Source: Coprococcus aceti (GTDB lineage: Bacteria > Bacillota > Clostridia > Lachnospirales > Lachnospiraceae). Taken from it: a DNA stretch of 64,000 nucleotides. Location of the stretch: NCBI RefSeq assembly GCF_025567285.1, contig NZ_JAOQJT010000002.1, positions 372,001 through 436,000 of the forward strand. Reading direction: 5' to 3'. The notes below the pieces were generated by a model that did no database searches, was not told where the DNA came from, and saw only the letters and a program-made list of their open reading frames with translations. How positions within the stretch are numbered: the stretch's first letter is position 1; every line of letters begins with the position of its first letter. Made by a program: the position numbers and the translations under genes. Below, piece after piece: positions 52,847 through 62,320 of the stretch.

Positions 52847-55483
52847 CTACTTGTTAGCGATTGCAGCCTGTGCAGCAGCAAGTCTAGCGATAGGTACTCT
52901 GAATGGTGAACATGATACATAATCAAGACCAATCTTGTGGCAGAACTCAACTGATGAAGGATCTCCACCGTGCTCACCACAGATACCGATGTGAAGGTTT
53001 GGATTAACTGGCTTACCAAGCTTAACTGCCATATCCATGAGCTTACCAACACCTGTCTGATCAAGCTTAGCAAATGGATCGTTCTCGAAGATCTTAGCAT
53101 CATAGTAAGCATTTAAGAACTTACCAGCATCATCTCTTGAGAATCCGAATGTCATCTGTGTAAGGTCGTTTGTACCGAAGCAGAAGAAGTCAGCTTCCTT
53201 AGCGATCTCATCAGCTGTAAGAGCTGCTCTTGGGATCTCGATCATTGTACCAACCTCATACTTAAGATCTACGCCAGCAGCAGCGATCTCAGCGTCAGCT
53301 GTCTCAACAACTACCTTCTTAACGTACTTAAGCTCCTTAACCTCACATACAAGTGGGATCATGATCTCTGGCTCAACTGTCCAATCTGGATGCTCCTTCT
53401 GAACCTCGATTGCTGCACGGATAACAGCCTTTGTCTGCATCTTAGCGATCTCTGGATATGTTACAGCAAGACGGCATCCTCTGTGACCCATCATAGGGTT
53501 GAACTCATGGAGTGAGTTGCAAAGTGCCTTAATCTCCTCAACGCTCTTGTTCTTAGCAGCAGCAAGCTTCTCGATGTCAGCCTCCTCTGTTGGAACGAAC
53601 TCATGAAGAGGTGGATCCAGGAATCTGATAGTAACTGGGTTACCCTCAAGTGCCTCATAAAGAGCCTTGAAGTCTCCCTGCTGATATGGAAGGATCTTAT
53701 TAAGAGCTTCCTCTCTCTCTTCTACTGTATCAGAGCAGATCATCTCACGGAATGCTGCGATTCTCTCTGGATCAAAGAACATATGCTCTGTACGGCAAAG
53801 GCCGATACCCTCTGCACCAAGCTCACGTGCCTTCTTAGCATCTGCTGGTGTATCTGCATTTGTTCTAACCTTAAGTGTTCTATACTTATCAGCCCATGCC
53901 ATAACACGGCCGAATGTTCCTGCGATCTGAGCATCAACTGTCTTGATAACTCCATCGTAAATGTTACCTGTTGTACCGTCGATTGAGATGTAATCTCCCT
54001 CATGGAATTCCTTGCCAGCGAGTGTGAACTTCTTGTTCTCCTCGTCCATAACGATATCGCCACAACCTGATACACAGCATGTACCCATACCACGGGCAAC
54101 AACTGCAGCGTGTGATGTCATACCACCACGAACTGTAAGAATACCCTGTGCTGACTTCATACCTGTGATATCCTCTGGTGATGTCTCAAGACGTACAAGA
54201 ACTACCTTCTCGCCTCTAGCTGCCCATGCCTCAGCATCGTCAGCTGTGAATACGATCTTACCACAAGCAGCACCTGGTGAAGCGCCAAGTCCCTTGCCCA
54301 TTGGTGTAGCTGCCTTAAGAGCTGCTGCATCAAACTGTGGGTGAAGAAGTGTATCAAGGTTACGAGGATCGATCATTGCAACTGCCTCTTCCTCTGTCTT
54401 ATGTCCCTCATCAACAAGGTCACAAGCGATCTGAAGAGCTGCCTGAGCTGTTCTCTTACCATTTCTACACTGAAGCATGTAAAGCTTCTTGTTCTCAACT
54501 GTGAACTCCATATCCTGCATATCATGGTAGTGATTCTCAAGAGTCTCACAAACCTTGATGAACTCTGCATAAGCATCTGGGAACTCCTGCTCCATCTGAG
54601 CGATTGGCATTGGTGTACGAACACCGGCAACAACGTCCTCGCCCTGTGCATTGATAAGGAACTCACCCATAAGCTTCTTCTCACCTGTTGCAGGGTCACG
54701 AGTAAATGCAACACCTGTACCAGACTCATTGTTCAGGTTACCGAATACCATAGGCATTACGTTAACTGCTGTACCCCATGAATAAGGGATATCGTTGTCT
54801 CTTCTGTATACGTTCGCACGTGGGTTATCCCATGAACGGAATACAGCCTCGATAGCTAACTTTAACTGCTCAACTGGGTCTGAAGGGAAATCTGTTCCTA
54901 ACTGGTTCTTGTACTCTGCCTTGAACTGCTCAGCAAGTGTCTTGAGATCCTGTGCTGTAAGCTCTACATCGAACTTAACACCCTTCTCTTCCTTCATCTT
55001 GTCGATGAGCTGCTCGAAGTACTTCTTACCAACTTCCATAACAACGTCTGAGAACATCTGGATGAAACGTCTGTATGAATCGTATACGAAACGCTCGAAT
55101 GCTGGATCTGGGTTGTGTGCTATCATAGCTGCAACAACGTCATCGTTAAGACCAAGGTTAAGGATTGTATCCATCATACCTGGCATAGATGCTCTTGCAC
55201 CTGAACGAACTGATACAAGTAATGGATTCTCAAGATCTCCGAACTTCTTGCCGTTGATCTCCTCCATCTTCTTAACGCCATCCATAGCCTGAGCCATGAT
55301 CTCGTCATTGATCTTACGGCCATCCTCATAGTACTGAGTACAAGCCTCTGTTGTAATTGTGAAACCCTGTGGAACTGGAAGACCAATTGCTGTCATCTCT
55401 GCAAGGTTTGCACCCTTACCACCGAGAAGATTACGCATGGTCATGTCGCCTTCGCTAAACATATAAACCCACTTGTTTGCCAT
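52847..55483 (-). CDS. ppdK: Pyruvate, phosphate dikinase
   Basis: This protein of about 878 residues interconverts pyruvate, ATP and phosphate with PEP, AMP and pyrophosphate. It has an N-terminal ATP-grasp domain (NLLGGKGANLAEM), the phosphohistidine domain GGMTSHAAVVARGMGTCCVSG (in parts) near residue 450, and the PEP-binding barrel ending in GICGEHGGDPSSV. Anaerobes use it for gluconeogenesis or PPi-linked glycolysis. ATG at 55483 follows AGGAGGT; the longer frame from 55546 is rejected for lack of a ribosome site. Confidence 0.97.
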   Translation of the reverse strand: MANKWVYMFSEGDMTMRNLLGGKGANLAEMTAIGLPVPQGFTITTEACTQYYEDGRKINDEIMAQAMDGVKKMEEINGKKFGDLENPLLVSVRSGARASMPGMMDTILNLGLNDDVVAAMIAHNPDPAFERFVYDSYRRFIQMFSDVVMEVGKKYFEQLIDKMKEEKGVKFDVELTAQDLKTLAEQFKAEYKNQLGTDFPSDPVEQLKLAIEAVFRSWDNPRANVYRRDNDIPYSWGTAVNVMPMVFGNLNNESGTGVAFTRDPATGEKKLMGEFLINAQGEDVVAGVRTPMPIAQMEQEFPDAYAEFIKVCETLENHYHDMQDMEFTVENKKLYMLQCRNGKRTAQAALQIACDLVDEGHKTEEEAVAMIDPRNLDTLLHPQFDAAALKAATPMGKGLGASPGAACGKIVFTADDAEAWAARGEKVVLVRLETSPEDITGMKSAQGILTVRGGMTSHAAVVARGMGTCCVSGCGDIVMDEENKKFTLAGKEFHEGDYISIDGTTGNIYDGVIKTVDAQIAGTFGRVMAWADKYRTLKVRTNADTPADAKKARELGAEGIGLCRTEHMFFDPERIAAFREMICSDTVEEREEALNKILPYQQGDFKALYEALEGNPVTIRFLDPPLHEFVPTEEADIEKLAAAKNKSVEEIKALCNSLHEFNPMMGHRGCRLAVTYPEIAKMQTKAVIRAAIEVQKEHPDWTVEPEIMIPLVCEVKELKYVKKVVVETADAEIAAAGVDLKYEVGTMIEIPRAALTADEIAKEADFFCFGTNDLTQMTFGFSRDDAGKFLNAYYDAKIFENDPFAKLDQTGVGKLMDMAVKLGKPVNPNLHIGICGEHGGDPSSVEFCHKIGLDYVSCSPFRVPIARLAAAQAAIANK

Positions 55484-55559
55484 TTGTTTGTTACCTCCTA
55501 CGTAAACTTTATATTTCATGGTGTGAAGTCCCCGTGAAGTCTCCACACGCGCTAGACTG

Positions 55560-55587
55560 ATTATAACATATATGTCAACATTAGCAA
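55560..55587 (-). promoter_or_regulatory. Promoter of ppdK
   Basis: Minus strand: TTGCTA (55587-55582), a 16-base spacer, and TATAAT (55565-55560), giving a leader of about 70 bases. The region 55588-55785 is AT-rich without a gene. Confidence 0.55.
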
Positions 55588-55785
55588 ACTCTTTTTTCTA
55601 TATTTTGTGTATAAACCAGTCCATTTTTACATATAGTTGAATTATATGTATATTCCATTATATTACGCTTAATTACAGCAACATTTGTGTGCCGACCTGA
55701 AACAGACCGGCAACTGATCTTCGCTGACCAGTATTCAAAAATTTCCAAATTGGCAAACTGCCCGCACAGCCCTATTCATCCCACC

Positions 55786-55823
55786 AAAAACATAGGCTGC
55801 GGAAAACTCCGCAGCCTATGTTT
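55786..55823 (-). terminator. Terminator of the EctB-like gene
   Basis: CATAGGCTGCGGA and TCCGCAGCCTATG are perfect 13-base arms with a 4-base loop; TTTTTGG follows on the minus strand. Confidence 0.85.
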
Positions 55824-55919
55824 AACTTTATATCATGTCGCCTATCGGCTTCATGTGGATATTCGCATTATATCAGTCTTGCGCAATTACAACTGTCACA
55901 ATGCTCATTAAATTACAAA

Positions 55920-57164
55920 TTACTCACCATCAATAGCTGCCTTGAGAATATCAAGACCTGCAATAAGATCCTCATCTGAGATGATAAGTGGTGGCATGAT
56001 CTTGATGACCGCGTTGTCACGGCCAGCTCTCTCTATTACAAGACCCTTCTTGAAAGCTCTTGCTGTGATGGCACCTGCTGTTGCATCGTCCTTAACCTCT
56101 ACGCCCCAGAGGAGTCCGATACCACGTGTTGCAATTACATTTGGATCGCCGTCTATATTCTTCTCAAGATACTCTCTAACTATCTCGCCCTTACGTCTTG
56201 TCTCTGCCTCGATGTTGTTGTCAAGCATGAACTCAAGTCCTGCCTTTGCAGCTACCATTGAGAGCTGGATTCCACGGAATGTACCTGAATGCTCACCCGG
56301 CTTCCAGAGATCATACTCCGGCTTGAACATTGCAAGTCCCATAGGGAATGGGTATCCGCCGATTGACTTTGAAAGTGAGAACATATCAGGCTTGATTCCT
56401 GCTCTCTCAAATGAGAAGAATGTACCTGTTCTTGCACAGCCTACCTGTACGTCATCAACAACCATAAGGATATCGTTCTTATCACAGAACTCACGGAGTG
56501 CCTTGAGGTACTCTACTGAGAATACATTTACACCACCATCTGCCTGTACTGTCTCGATAAAGATTGCTGCAGGCTTCTCAACACCTGAGTGATCGTCATC
56601 AAGAAGTGTCTGCATGAACTTGATCGTATCAAGCTCTGGGAACATGTAAGGAGCTGGAATGTGGTATACGTTGTCAAGTCCAACGCCTGCTCCTGCACGG
56701 CTTGCAGCATCACTTGTAAGTGATATTGAGCCAAGTGTCATACCATGGAAACAACCCATATATGCCCAGATCATCTCTCTCTTCTTGACCTTACGTGCAA
56801 GCTTTAAGAGTGACTCAACTGCATTTGTTCCTGTAGGACCTGCGAACATGATCTTGTAATCAAGTCCTCTAGGCTCAAGGACCTTTTTCTCAAAAAACTC
56901 GATGAATTCAGCCTTTGGTGCTGTCATCATGTCAAGAGAATGCATGATTCCATCGCTCTGGATGTAATCGATAACCTTCTCCTTTATATAATCATTGTTA
57001 TGACCATAGTTCAGCGCGCCTGCTCCTGCGAAGAAGTCTATATACTCCTTACCATTCTCGTCATACATCTTGGCTCCCTTGGCCTTTGTAAATATCTCTG
57101 GGAAACTTCTGCTGTACGATCTTACATTTGCCTCGTATTCTGAAAATAACTCTTTACTATGCAT
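55920..57164 (-). CDS. Diaminobutyrate--2-oxoglutarate aminotransferase-like (EctB-like)
   Basis: This 414-residue class III aminotransferase has EctB-group marks: KIMFAGPTGTNAVESLLKLA near residue 105, MGCFHGMTLGSISLTSD, and the PLP lysine in SLSKSIGGYPFPMG near residue 265. EctB makes 2,4-diaminobutyrate from aspartate semialdehyde. ectA and ectC, needed for ectoine, are absent here. The product may feed a peptide or siderophore route, or the enzyme may act on another amine. It has its own terminator. Confidence 0.85.
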   Translation of the reverse strand: MHSKELFSEYEANVRSYSRSFPEIFTKAKGAKMYDENGKEYIDFFAGAGALNYGHNNDYIKEKVIDYIQSDGIMHSLDMMTAPKAEFIEFFEKKVLEPRGLDYKIMFAGPTGTNAVESLLKLARKVKKREMIWAYMGCFHGMTLGSISLTSDAASRAGAGVGLDNVYHIPAPYMFPELDTIKFMQTLLDDDHSGVEKPAAIFIETVQADGGVNVFSVEYLKALREFCDKNDILMVVDDVQVGCARTGTFFSFERAGIKPDMFSLSKSIGGYPFPMGLAMFKPEYDLWKPGEHSGTFRGIQLSMVAAKAGLEFMLDNNIEAETRRKGEIVREYLEKNIDGDPNVIATRGIGLLWGVEVKDDATAGAITARAFKKGLVIERAGRDNAVIKIMPPLIISDEDLIAGLDILKAAIDGE

Positions 57165-57217
57165 CTTAATGCCTCCTGTAATTCAGTGTCCCGTATTATC
57201 TCCGGTCACACCATCAA

Positions 57218-58615
57218 TTAATATTCAAATTTCTTCTCAAAGTAAGCCTTCAGATCTTCAATCTTGACTCTCTCCTGCTCCATGGTATCTCTGTCACGAA
57301 CTGTGACTGCTCCATCCTCAACAGAATCGAAATCATATGTTACACAGAACGGTGTTCCTATCTCATCCTGTCTTCTATATCTCTTACCTATGTTGCCTCT
57401 GTCATCGAACTCACAGTTGTAGTACTTTGAAAGCTCTGCATAAATCTTCTCTGCACCCTCGTTGAGCTTCTTGGAAAGTGGAAGCACACCGATCTTAACC
57501 GGTGCAAGCTGTGGGTGGAAATGAAGGACTGTACGGATGTCTGGCTTCTCCTCTGTTCCGATGTTCTCCTCGTCATATGCAGCACACAGGAATGCCAGTG
57601 TAACACGGTCAGCACCAAGTGATGGCTCGATTACATATGGAATGTACTTCTCCTTTGTCTCGTCATCGAAGTACTCCATGGACTCTCCTGATGTATTCTG
57701 GTGCTGTGTCAGATCGTAATCTGTTCTGTCAGCGATTCCCCAGAGCTCACCCCATCCAAATGGGAATAAATACTCGATATCTGTTGTTCCCTTGGAGTAG
57801 AAACAAAGCTCCTCAGGTGAATGGTCACGGGCTCTCATCTCATCATCCTTGATTCCGAGATCCTTGAGCCAGTTGATACAGAAGCTTCTCCAGTACTCAA
57901 ACCACTCCATATCTGTACCCGGCTTGCAGAAGAACTCAAGCTCCATCTGCTCGAACTCTCTTGTTCTGAATGTGAAGTTACCAGGTGTTATCTCATTTCT
58001 GAATGACTTTCCTATCTGGCCAATTCCAAATGGAACCTTCTTTCTTGAAGTTCTCTGTACATTCTTGAAGTTGACAAATATACCCTGTGCAGTCTCCGGT
58101 CTCAGGTATACAGTGTTCTTGGCATCCTCAGTTACACCCTGGAATGTCTTGAACATAAGGTTGAACTGTCTGATGCCTGTGAAGTTGTGCTTACCACATG
58201 TTGGACAGCAGATATTGTTCTTCTCAACGTACTCTTCCATCTGCTCGTTGCTCCATCCGTCTACTGCGCCCTCTGGAACAACTCCGTTTTCAGCCATAAA
58301 GTCCTCTATAAGTTTATCTGCACGGAATCTCTCATGACACTCTTTGCAATCCATAAGAGGATCAGCAAATCCTCCAAGGTGGCCTGAAGCAACCCATGTC
58401 TGTGGGTTCATAAGGATAGCACAGTCAACTCCTACATTGTAAGGGTTCTCCTGGATGAATTTCTTCCACCATGCTCTCTTAACATTGTTCTTGAGTTCAA
58501 CTCCGAGATTACCATAGTCCCATGTATTTGCGAGACCACCGTAAATCTCTGAACCTGGATAAACAAATCCTCTGCTCTTTGCCAATGCAACGATCTTGTC
58601 TAATGTCTTTTCCAT
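57218..58615 (-). CDS. glyQS: Glycyl-tRNA synthetase, single-chain type
   Basis: This class II aminoacyl-tRNA synthetase of about 465 residues is the alpha-2 type. The N-terminus starts GFVYPGSEIYGGLANTWDYG. Zinc-type cysteines are seen in DCKECHERF and CCPTCGKH, the class II motifs 2 and 3 in FRNEITPGNFTFRTREFEQ and PSLGADRVTLAFL, and an anticodon-binding domain at the end. ATG at 58615 follows GGAGG. No T-box leader could be recognised in the 5' region. Confidence 0.95.
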   Translation of the reverse strand: MEKTLDKIVALAKSRGFVYPGSEIYGGLANTWDYGNLGVELKNNVKRAWWKKFIQENPYNVGVDCAILMNPQTWVASGHLGGFADPLMDCKECHERFRADKLIEDFMAENGVVPEGAVDGWSNEQMEEYVEKNNICCPTCGKHNFTGIRQFNLMFKTFQGVTEDAKNTVYLRPETAQGIFVNFKNVQRTSRKKVPFGIGQIGKSFRNEITPGNFTFRTREFEQMELEFFCKPGTDMEWFEYWRSFCINWLKDLGIKDDEMRARDHSPEELCFYSKGTTDIEYLFPFGWGELWGIADRTDYDLTQHQNTSGESMEYFDDETKEKYIPYVIEPSLGADRVTLAFLCAAYDEENIGTEEKPDIRTVLHFHPQLAPVKIGVLPLSKKLNEGAEKIYAELSKYYNCEFDDRGNIGKRYRRQDEIGTPFCVTYDFDSVEDGAVTVRDRDTMEQERVKIEDLKAYFEKKFEY

Positions 58616-58667
58616 TGTAATCCTCCAAATCATATTCGAATTTGCATTTTTTCACTCTATCCGCCTT

Positions 58668-58696
58668 ATTTTATACTCATTCAAATATTTTTGCAA
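58668..58696 (-). promoter_or_regulatory. Promoter of glyQS
   Basis: Minus strand: TTGCAA (58696-58691), a 17-base spacer, and TAAAAT (58673-58668), giving a leader of about 45 bases. Confidence 0.55.
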
Positions 58697-58831
58697 GGTT
58701 CACGGCATATTTTGTAATATTATTTATACAAAGCTACTATAATTTGTGCCGTCAGACATCACCTTATGACTTCTTCTTATTGCTTACTCGCTATGACTCT
58801 TGTATAATAGCACCAGATTGGTTCTTTCTAA

Positions 58832-58879
58832 AGTTCCAATTTCAAGTATTTTTATAGTTCCAATTTGCAGTATTGGAAT
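58832..58879. promoter_or_regulatory. Repeated motif upstream of the MocR gene
   Basis: AGTTCCAATTT occurs at 58832 and 58856 (24 bases apart, same orientation), and an inverted ATTGGAA lies at 58872-58878. Two direct repeats plus one inverted repeat is the usual binding arrangement of MocR/GabR-type regulators. A TATAAT box is at 58935-58940. Confidence 0.5.
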
Positions 58880-58961
58880 ATGAACAAATCAAGTAATACG
58901 CAAATATCCAATGATACAAGGTATTTTTAACGCTTATAATATGCAGGAAAGGAACACGGAA

Positions 58962-60368
58962 ATGATATCAATAGACAAGGCCTCCGATAAGTCTCTATAC
59001 GAACAATTATATGAACAAATGAAATCCGAGATACTTAATGAGCACTATGCTGCAGGTGAAAAGCTCCCTGCAACAAGGCAGCTAGCCGCCGAACATAAAC
59101 TGAGCCGCAACACAGTAGTATCTGCTTACAACCAGCTTGAACTTGAAGGATATATACGCTCCGTGACAGGCTCAGGCTACTATGTTGAGAACATCTCTGC
59201 ATTTTCTCCGGACAAAAAGCCAAGACAAAGCCACAATATACAGCATTCTTCCAGACAATCAGGAAAGACATTTGACTACACGTTCAGCTACGGCAATCTG
59301 GACTACAACTGCTATCACTCCAGGGCATGGCGCAAATGCCTTATGAACGCCTGGGACATGATATCCATGGCCGATACCGCCTCCTACCAGATGTCACAGG
59401 GAAGTTACACCCTCCGCAGTCTTATCACCGAATATCTGTACATGTCCAGAGGTGTAAACTGCACACCGGAGCAGATCATTCTCACGAGCGGCCACCAGAG
59501 ATCAATAGATATAATCACGCATATATTCAGTCCGTCAGACTATTCATTTGCCATAGAGGACCCTGGCTACAACGGAACATGGGAGATCGTCAGCCAGAGT
59601 CCGTTCAGGATCATCCCCATACCTCTTGAGAATGACGGTGTATCAATAGACCATATACAGAGGCTCAGAGACACGCTGTTATATGTGACCCCATCCCACC
59701 AATTCCCTATGGGAAGCATATTGCCTATCAGCAAGAGGCTAGAGCTCATAGAGTGGGCGGCTCAATCGGGAAGTTATATCATCGAGGATGATTACGACAG
59801 CGAGCTCAGATACCAAAGCAGACCAATTCCATCCCTGCAATCCATCGATAACAGCGACCACACTATATATCTCGGGACATTTTCCAAATCCATGTCACCG
59901 GATCTTCGAATATCATATATGGTGCTTCCAGCAGATCTGATGAAGGCATATGAATCCAGATATTCACACACCAACTGCACAGTTCCAACGGTTCTGCAGC
60001 TTGCACTTATTGAATTTATACAGAGTGGTAATTATCAGCGCCACATAGGCGCCATGAAGAATCACTATAAAAAGAAGCATGATTATATATTGAATTATGT
60101 GAAACAGAATCTTGAAGATGATGTGATCATGTATGGTGCCGGAGCCGGTCTCCACTTTGTGGCAGAGGTTAAGAACTCAAAGCTTACCCAGACAGAGCTC
60201 ATATCAGCTTTTGAACAGAAAGGCATACGAATCTTCTCCACAGAACCATTCTGGATAAGAAAGAATCTCTGTCCTGAGAACCAGCTTCTGTTTGGTTTCA
60301 GCGCCATACCATATGAAAAACTTCCCGGCGCGATGAAGGCGTTCTCTAAAATAATACACTCTCTGTGA
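58962..60368 (+). CDS. MocR-family (GntR plus aminotransferase-like) regulator
   Basis: The 468-residue protein has an N-terminal GntR winged helix (LYEQLYEQMKSEIL, LPATRQLAAEHKLSRNTVV) and a large fold-type I aminotransferase domain. The PLP lysine is in LGTFSKSMSPDLRISY (about 300), and IIEDDYDSE supplies the pyridine-interacting Asp. Such proteins use PLP or a PLP-amino acid adduct as the signal. No vitamin B6 or GABA genes are adjacent, so the target is unknown. ATG at 58962 follows AAAGGA. Repeats upstream suggest self-control. Confidence 0.9.
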   Translation: MISIDKASDKSLYEQLYEQMKSEILNEHYAAGEKLPATRQLAAEHKLSRNTVVSAYNQLELEGYIRSVTGSGYYVENISAFSPDKKPRQSHNIQHSSRQSGKTFDYTFSYGNLDYNCYHSRAWRKCLMNAWDMISMADTASYQMSQGSYTLRSLITEYLYMSRGVNCTPEQIILTSGHQRSIDIITHIFSPSDYSFAIEDPGYNGTWEIVSQSPFRIIPIPLENDGVSIDHIQRLRDTLLYVTPSHQFPMGSILPISKRLELIEWAAQSGSYIIEDDYDSELRYQSRPIPSLQSIDNSDHTIYLGTFSKSMSPDLRISYMVLPADLMKAYESRYSHTNCTVPTVLQLALIEFIQSGNYQRHIGAMKNHYKKKHDYILNYVKQNLEDDVIMYGAGAGLHFVAEVKNSKLTQTELISAFEQKGIRIFSTEPFWIRKNLCPENQLLFGFSAIPYEKLPGAMKAFSKIIHSL

Positions 60369-60392
60369 TTTGTATTTTAGACAGGTAATATA

Positions 60393-60437
60393 CAAAAAGA
60401 AGAGAATCTCACGTCATGTAGGATTCTCTTCTTTTTT
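60393..60437. terminator. Bidirectional terminator between the MocR gene and recO
   Basis: AAAAAGAAGAGAATC and GATTCTCTTCTTTTTTT form a 15-base stem with a 13-base loop and T runs on both sides. Confidence 0.85.
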
Positions 60438-61181
60438 TCATGGCAGCGAGTCTATGATCTCCACCGATTTGAACTTCCTGTCCACATACATATCCATGAA
60501 CTGCTTCGACACTAGCTGTATCTCCGCCAGTACAGGATCTGACACATTGAAGTTGTACATCTTGCCAAGCGGTGCACCATTTATGTATTGTATCGTGTAT
60601 ACTGCGTCATCCGATAGATGAAGCGGATGTTTTGCCCGGCCTTTGCATCCATCGCAGAGCAGTCCACCCGATGCTGCATCGAATACATTTGACACCTCAG
60701 CCTTGCCACATACCGGACAGTGGAAGCTCTGTATTCCCTGTCCGAACACATCCATAAGCTTTATCTCGTACACGCACCTGATGAGCTTTGCTGGCATCTG
60801 CCCCTTCTCCAGAGCCTTAAGACTCACATACAGAAGATTGAGGTAATCTGCTGCCCTGTCTCCCTCATGGGTCATGAAGCCCATGACCTCGCAGAAATAC
60901 GATGCATAACAGTATGCATCTATGTCCATGGTGAGCTGATGGAAATATTCATCCACATCTATATTCACAAGCCTGTATGAATCCCGTCCCGGGATCAGTG
61001 TAAAGCTTCCCATGACGAACATCTGTGTCTTGGACTGAAGAGGGTTCGTACCACGTCTTACTCCGGAGGCAAATACAGTTATCCGTCCACGTTCCTTTGT
61101 CAGGACCACCATCCTCCTGTCATACTCACTCTGGAGGCTGCTGGACAGTACAATTCCGTGCAGTGTAACTTCTTCTCTCAT
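60438..61181 (-). CDS. recO: DNA repair protein RecO
   Basis: The 247-residue recombination mediator has an N-terminal OB fold (VTLHGIVLSSS, ERGRITVFASGVRRGTNP) and a C-terminal helical domain with a zinc finger, CPVCGKA...CDGCKG. RecO with RecR loads RecA at gaps. It lies about 100 bases downstream of era, the common arrangement in this group of bacteria. Confidence 0.95.
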   Translation of the reverse strand: MREEVTLHGIVLSSSLQSEYDRRMVVLTKERGRITVFASGVRRGTNPLQSKTQMFVMGSFTLIPGRDSYRLVNIDVDEYFHQLTMDIDAYCYASYFCEVMGFMTHEGDRAADYLNLLYVSLKALEKGQMPAKLIRCVYEIKLMDVFGQGIQSFHCPVCGKAEVSNVFDAASGGLLCDGCKGRAKHPLHLSDDAVYTIQYINGAPLGKMYNFNVSDPVLAEIQLVSKQFMDMYVDRKFKSVEIIDSLP

Positions 61182-61280
61182 AATTGTACGTCCACCTCCA
61201 TAACAAATTTAACATGACAAGATCGGCAAACTATGCACTGCCCGCAGCAACTGCACATTCACCGATCCTGTTTTCACACA

Positions 61281-62180
61281 CTACTCGTCTCTAAACCCAA
61301 AGTTTCTTAGCAATGTATCTGTATCTCTCCAGTCCTTCTTGACCTTTACCCAAAGCTTCAGATTGACCTTGGTGTCGAGAAGTCTCTCTATTCCATATCT
61401 CGCATGAGTACCGATCTTCTTCAGCATGACGCCCTGCTTTCCTATGATGATTCCCTTGTGGGAGTCCCTCTCACATATGATTGTCGCATCGATATCAATC
61501 AGGCCGCCATCCGGTCTCTCTTTCATGGAATCAATCACAACTGCAATACCATGGGGAACCTCTTTATCAAGCTGACGGAGCGCCTGCTCCCTGATGAGTT
61601 CGGCAACTATCTGTCTCTCCGGCTGGTCAGTGATCGTGTCCTCATCATAATACTGTGGTCCATACGGAAGATACTTCATAATGGTATCTATGAGCTCATC
61701 TGTGTTCTTGCCCTTTAATGCCGACACAGGAACTATTTCCGCAAAGTCACAGGCATCTTTATAGGTATTTATCGCCTCAAATACCTTGCTCTCCTCCACG
61801 TTGTCTATCTTGTTCACAACCACAATTATAGGTGTCTTTACATGCTGGAGCTGTTCTATGATATACCGCTCTCCTGCACCGATAAATGTTGTGGCCTCAA
61901 CTATCCAGAGAACCACATCGACCTCATCCAGCGTACTCTCAGCAACCTTGAGCATGTACTCTCCAAGCTTGTTCTTCGCCCTGTTTATTCCCGGTGTGTC
62001 CAGGAAGATAATCTGTCCCTTATCGCTGGTATACACGGTCTGTATCCTGTTTCTCGTGGTCTGCGCCTTGTTGCTTGTTATCGCTATCTTCTGTCCTATC
62101 AGTCTGTTCATAAGTGTCGACTTTCCAACGTTTGGTCTGCCTATGATGGACACGAAGCCTGATTTGTATTCTTTATTCAT
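61281..62180 (-). CDS. era: GTPase Era
   Basis: The 299-residue protein has the G-domain motifs G1 GRPNVGKST, G3 DTPGI and G4 NKID, then a C-terminal KH domain with ICERDSHKGIIIGKQGVMLKK (in parts). Era binds 16S rRNA and aids 30S maturation. The 140-base region between it and the upstream peptidase holds no gene. Confidence 0.97.
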   Translation of the reverse strand: MNKEYKSGFVSIIGRPNVGKSTLMNRLIGQKIAITSNKAQTTRNRIQTVYTSDKGQIIFLDTPGINRAKNKLGEYMLKVAESTLDEVDVVLWIVEATTFIGAGERYIIEQLQHVKTPIIVVVNKIDNVEESKVFEAINTYKDACDFAEIVPVSALKGKNTDELIDTIMKYLPYGPQYYDEDTITDQPERQIVAELIREQALRQLDKEVPHGIAVVIDSMKERPDGGLIDIDATIICERDSHKGIIIGKQGVMLKKIGTHARYGIERLLDTKVNLKLWVKVKKDWRDTDTLLRNFGFRDE

Positions 62181-62320
62181 ATATCTCCTTCATCCTGCAT
62201 GCGCAGGCTAACCTACGCATACGCATCTAGCTTTACTATGTCATGACCCTAATTCGCCGCTCGCAAGTCATGCAAGCACGCCCACTCACTTGCGCTCATT
62301 ATATCGACTGTCGGCTATAC

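Noticed and set aside
54795..55292. Long frames antisense to ppdK and other highly expressed genes
   Set aside because: They mirror codon bias of the real gene on the opposite strand and have no ribosome sites or recognisable domains.
58616..58910. T-box leader for glyQS
   Set aside because: No T-box core sequence or antiterminator/terminator pair was recognisable on the minus strand; an ordinary promoter with a short leader fits.
62181..62320. Repeat-like GC-richer stretch between the M16C peptidase and era
   Set aside because: It contains short CGCAAGT/ACTTGCG complementarity but no clear terminator, RNA or repeat family could be supported from one copy.
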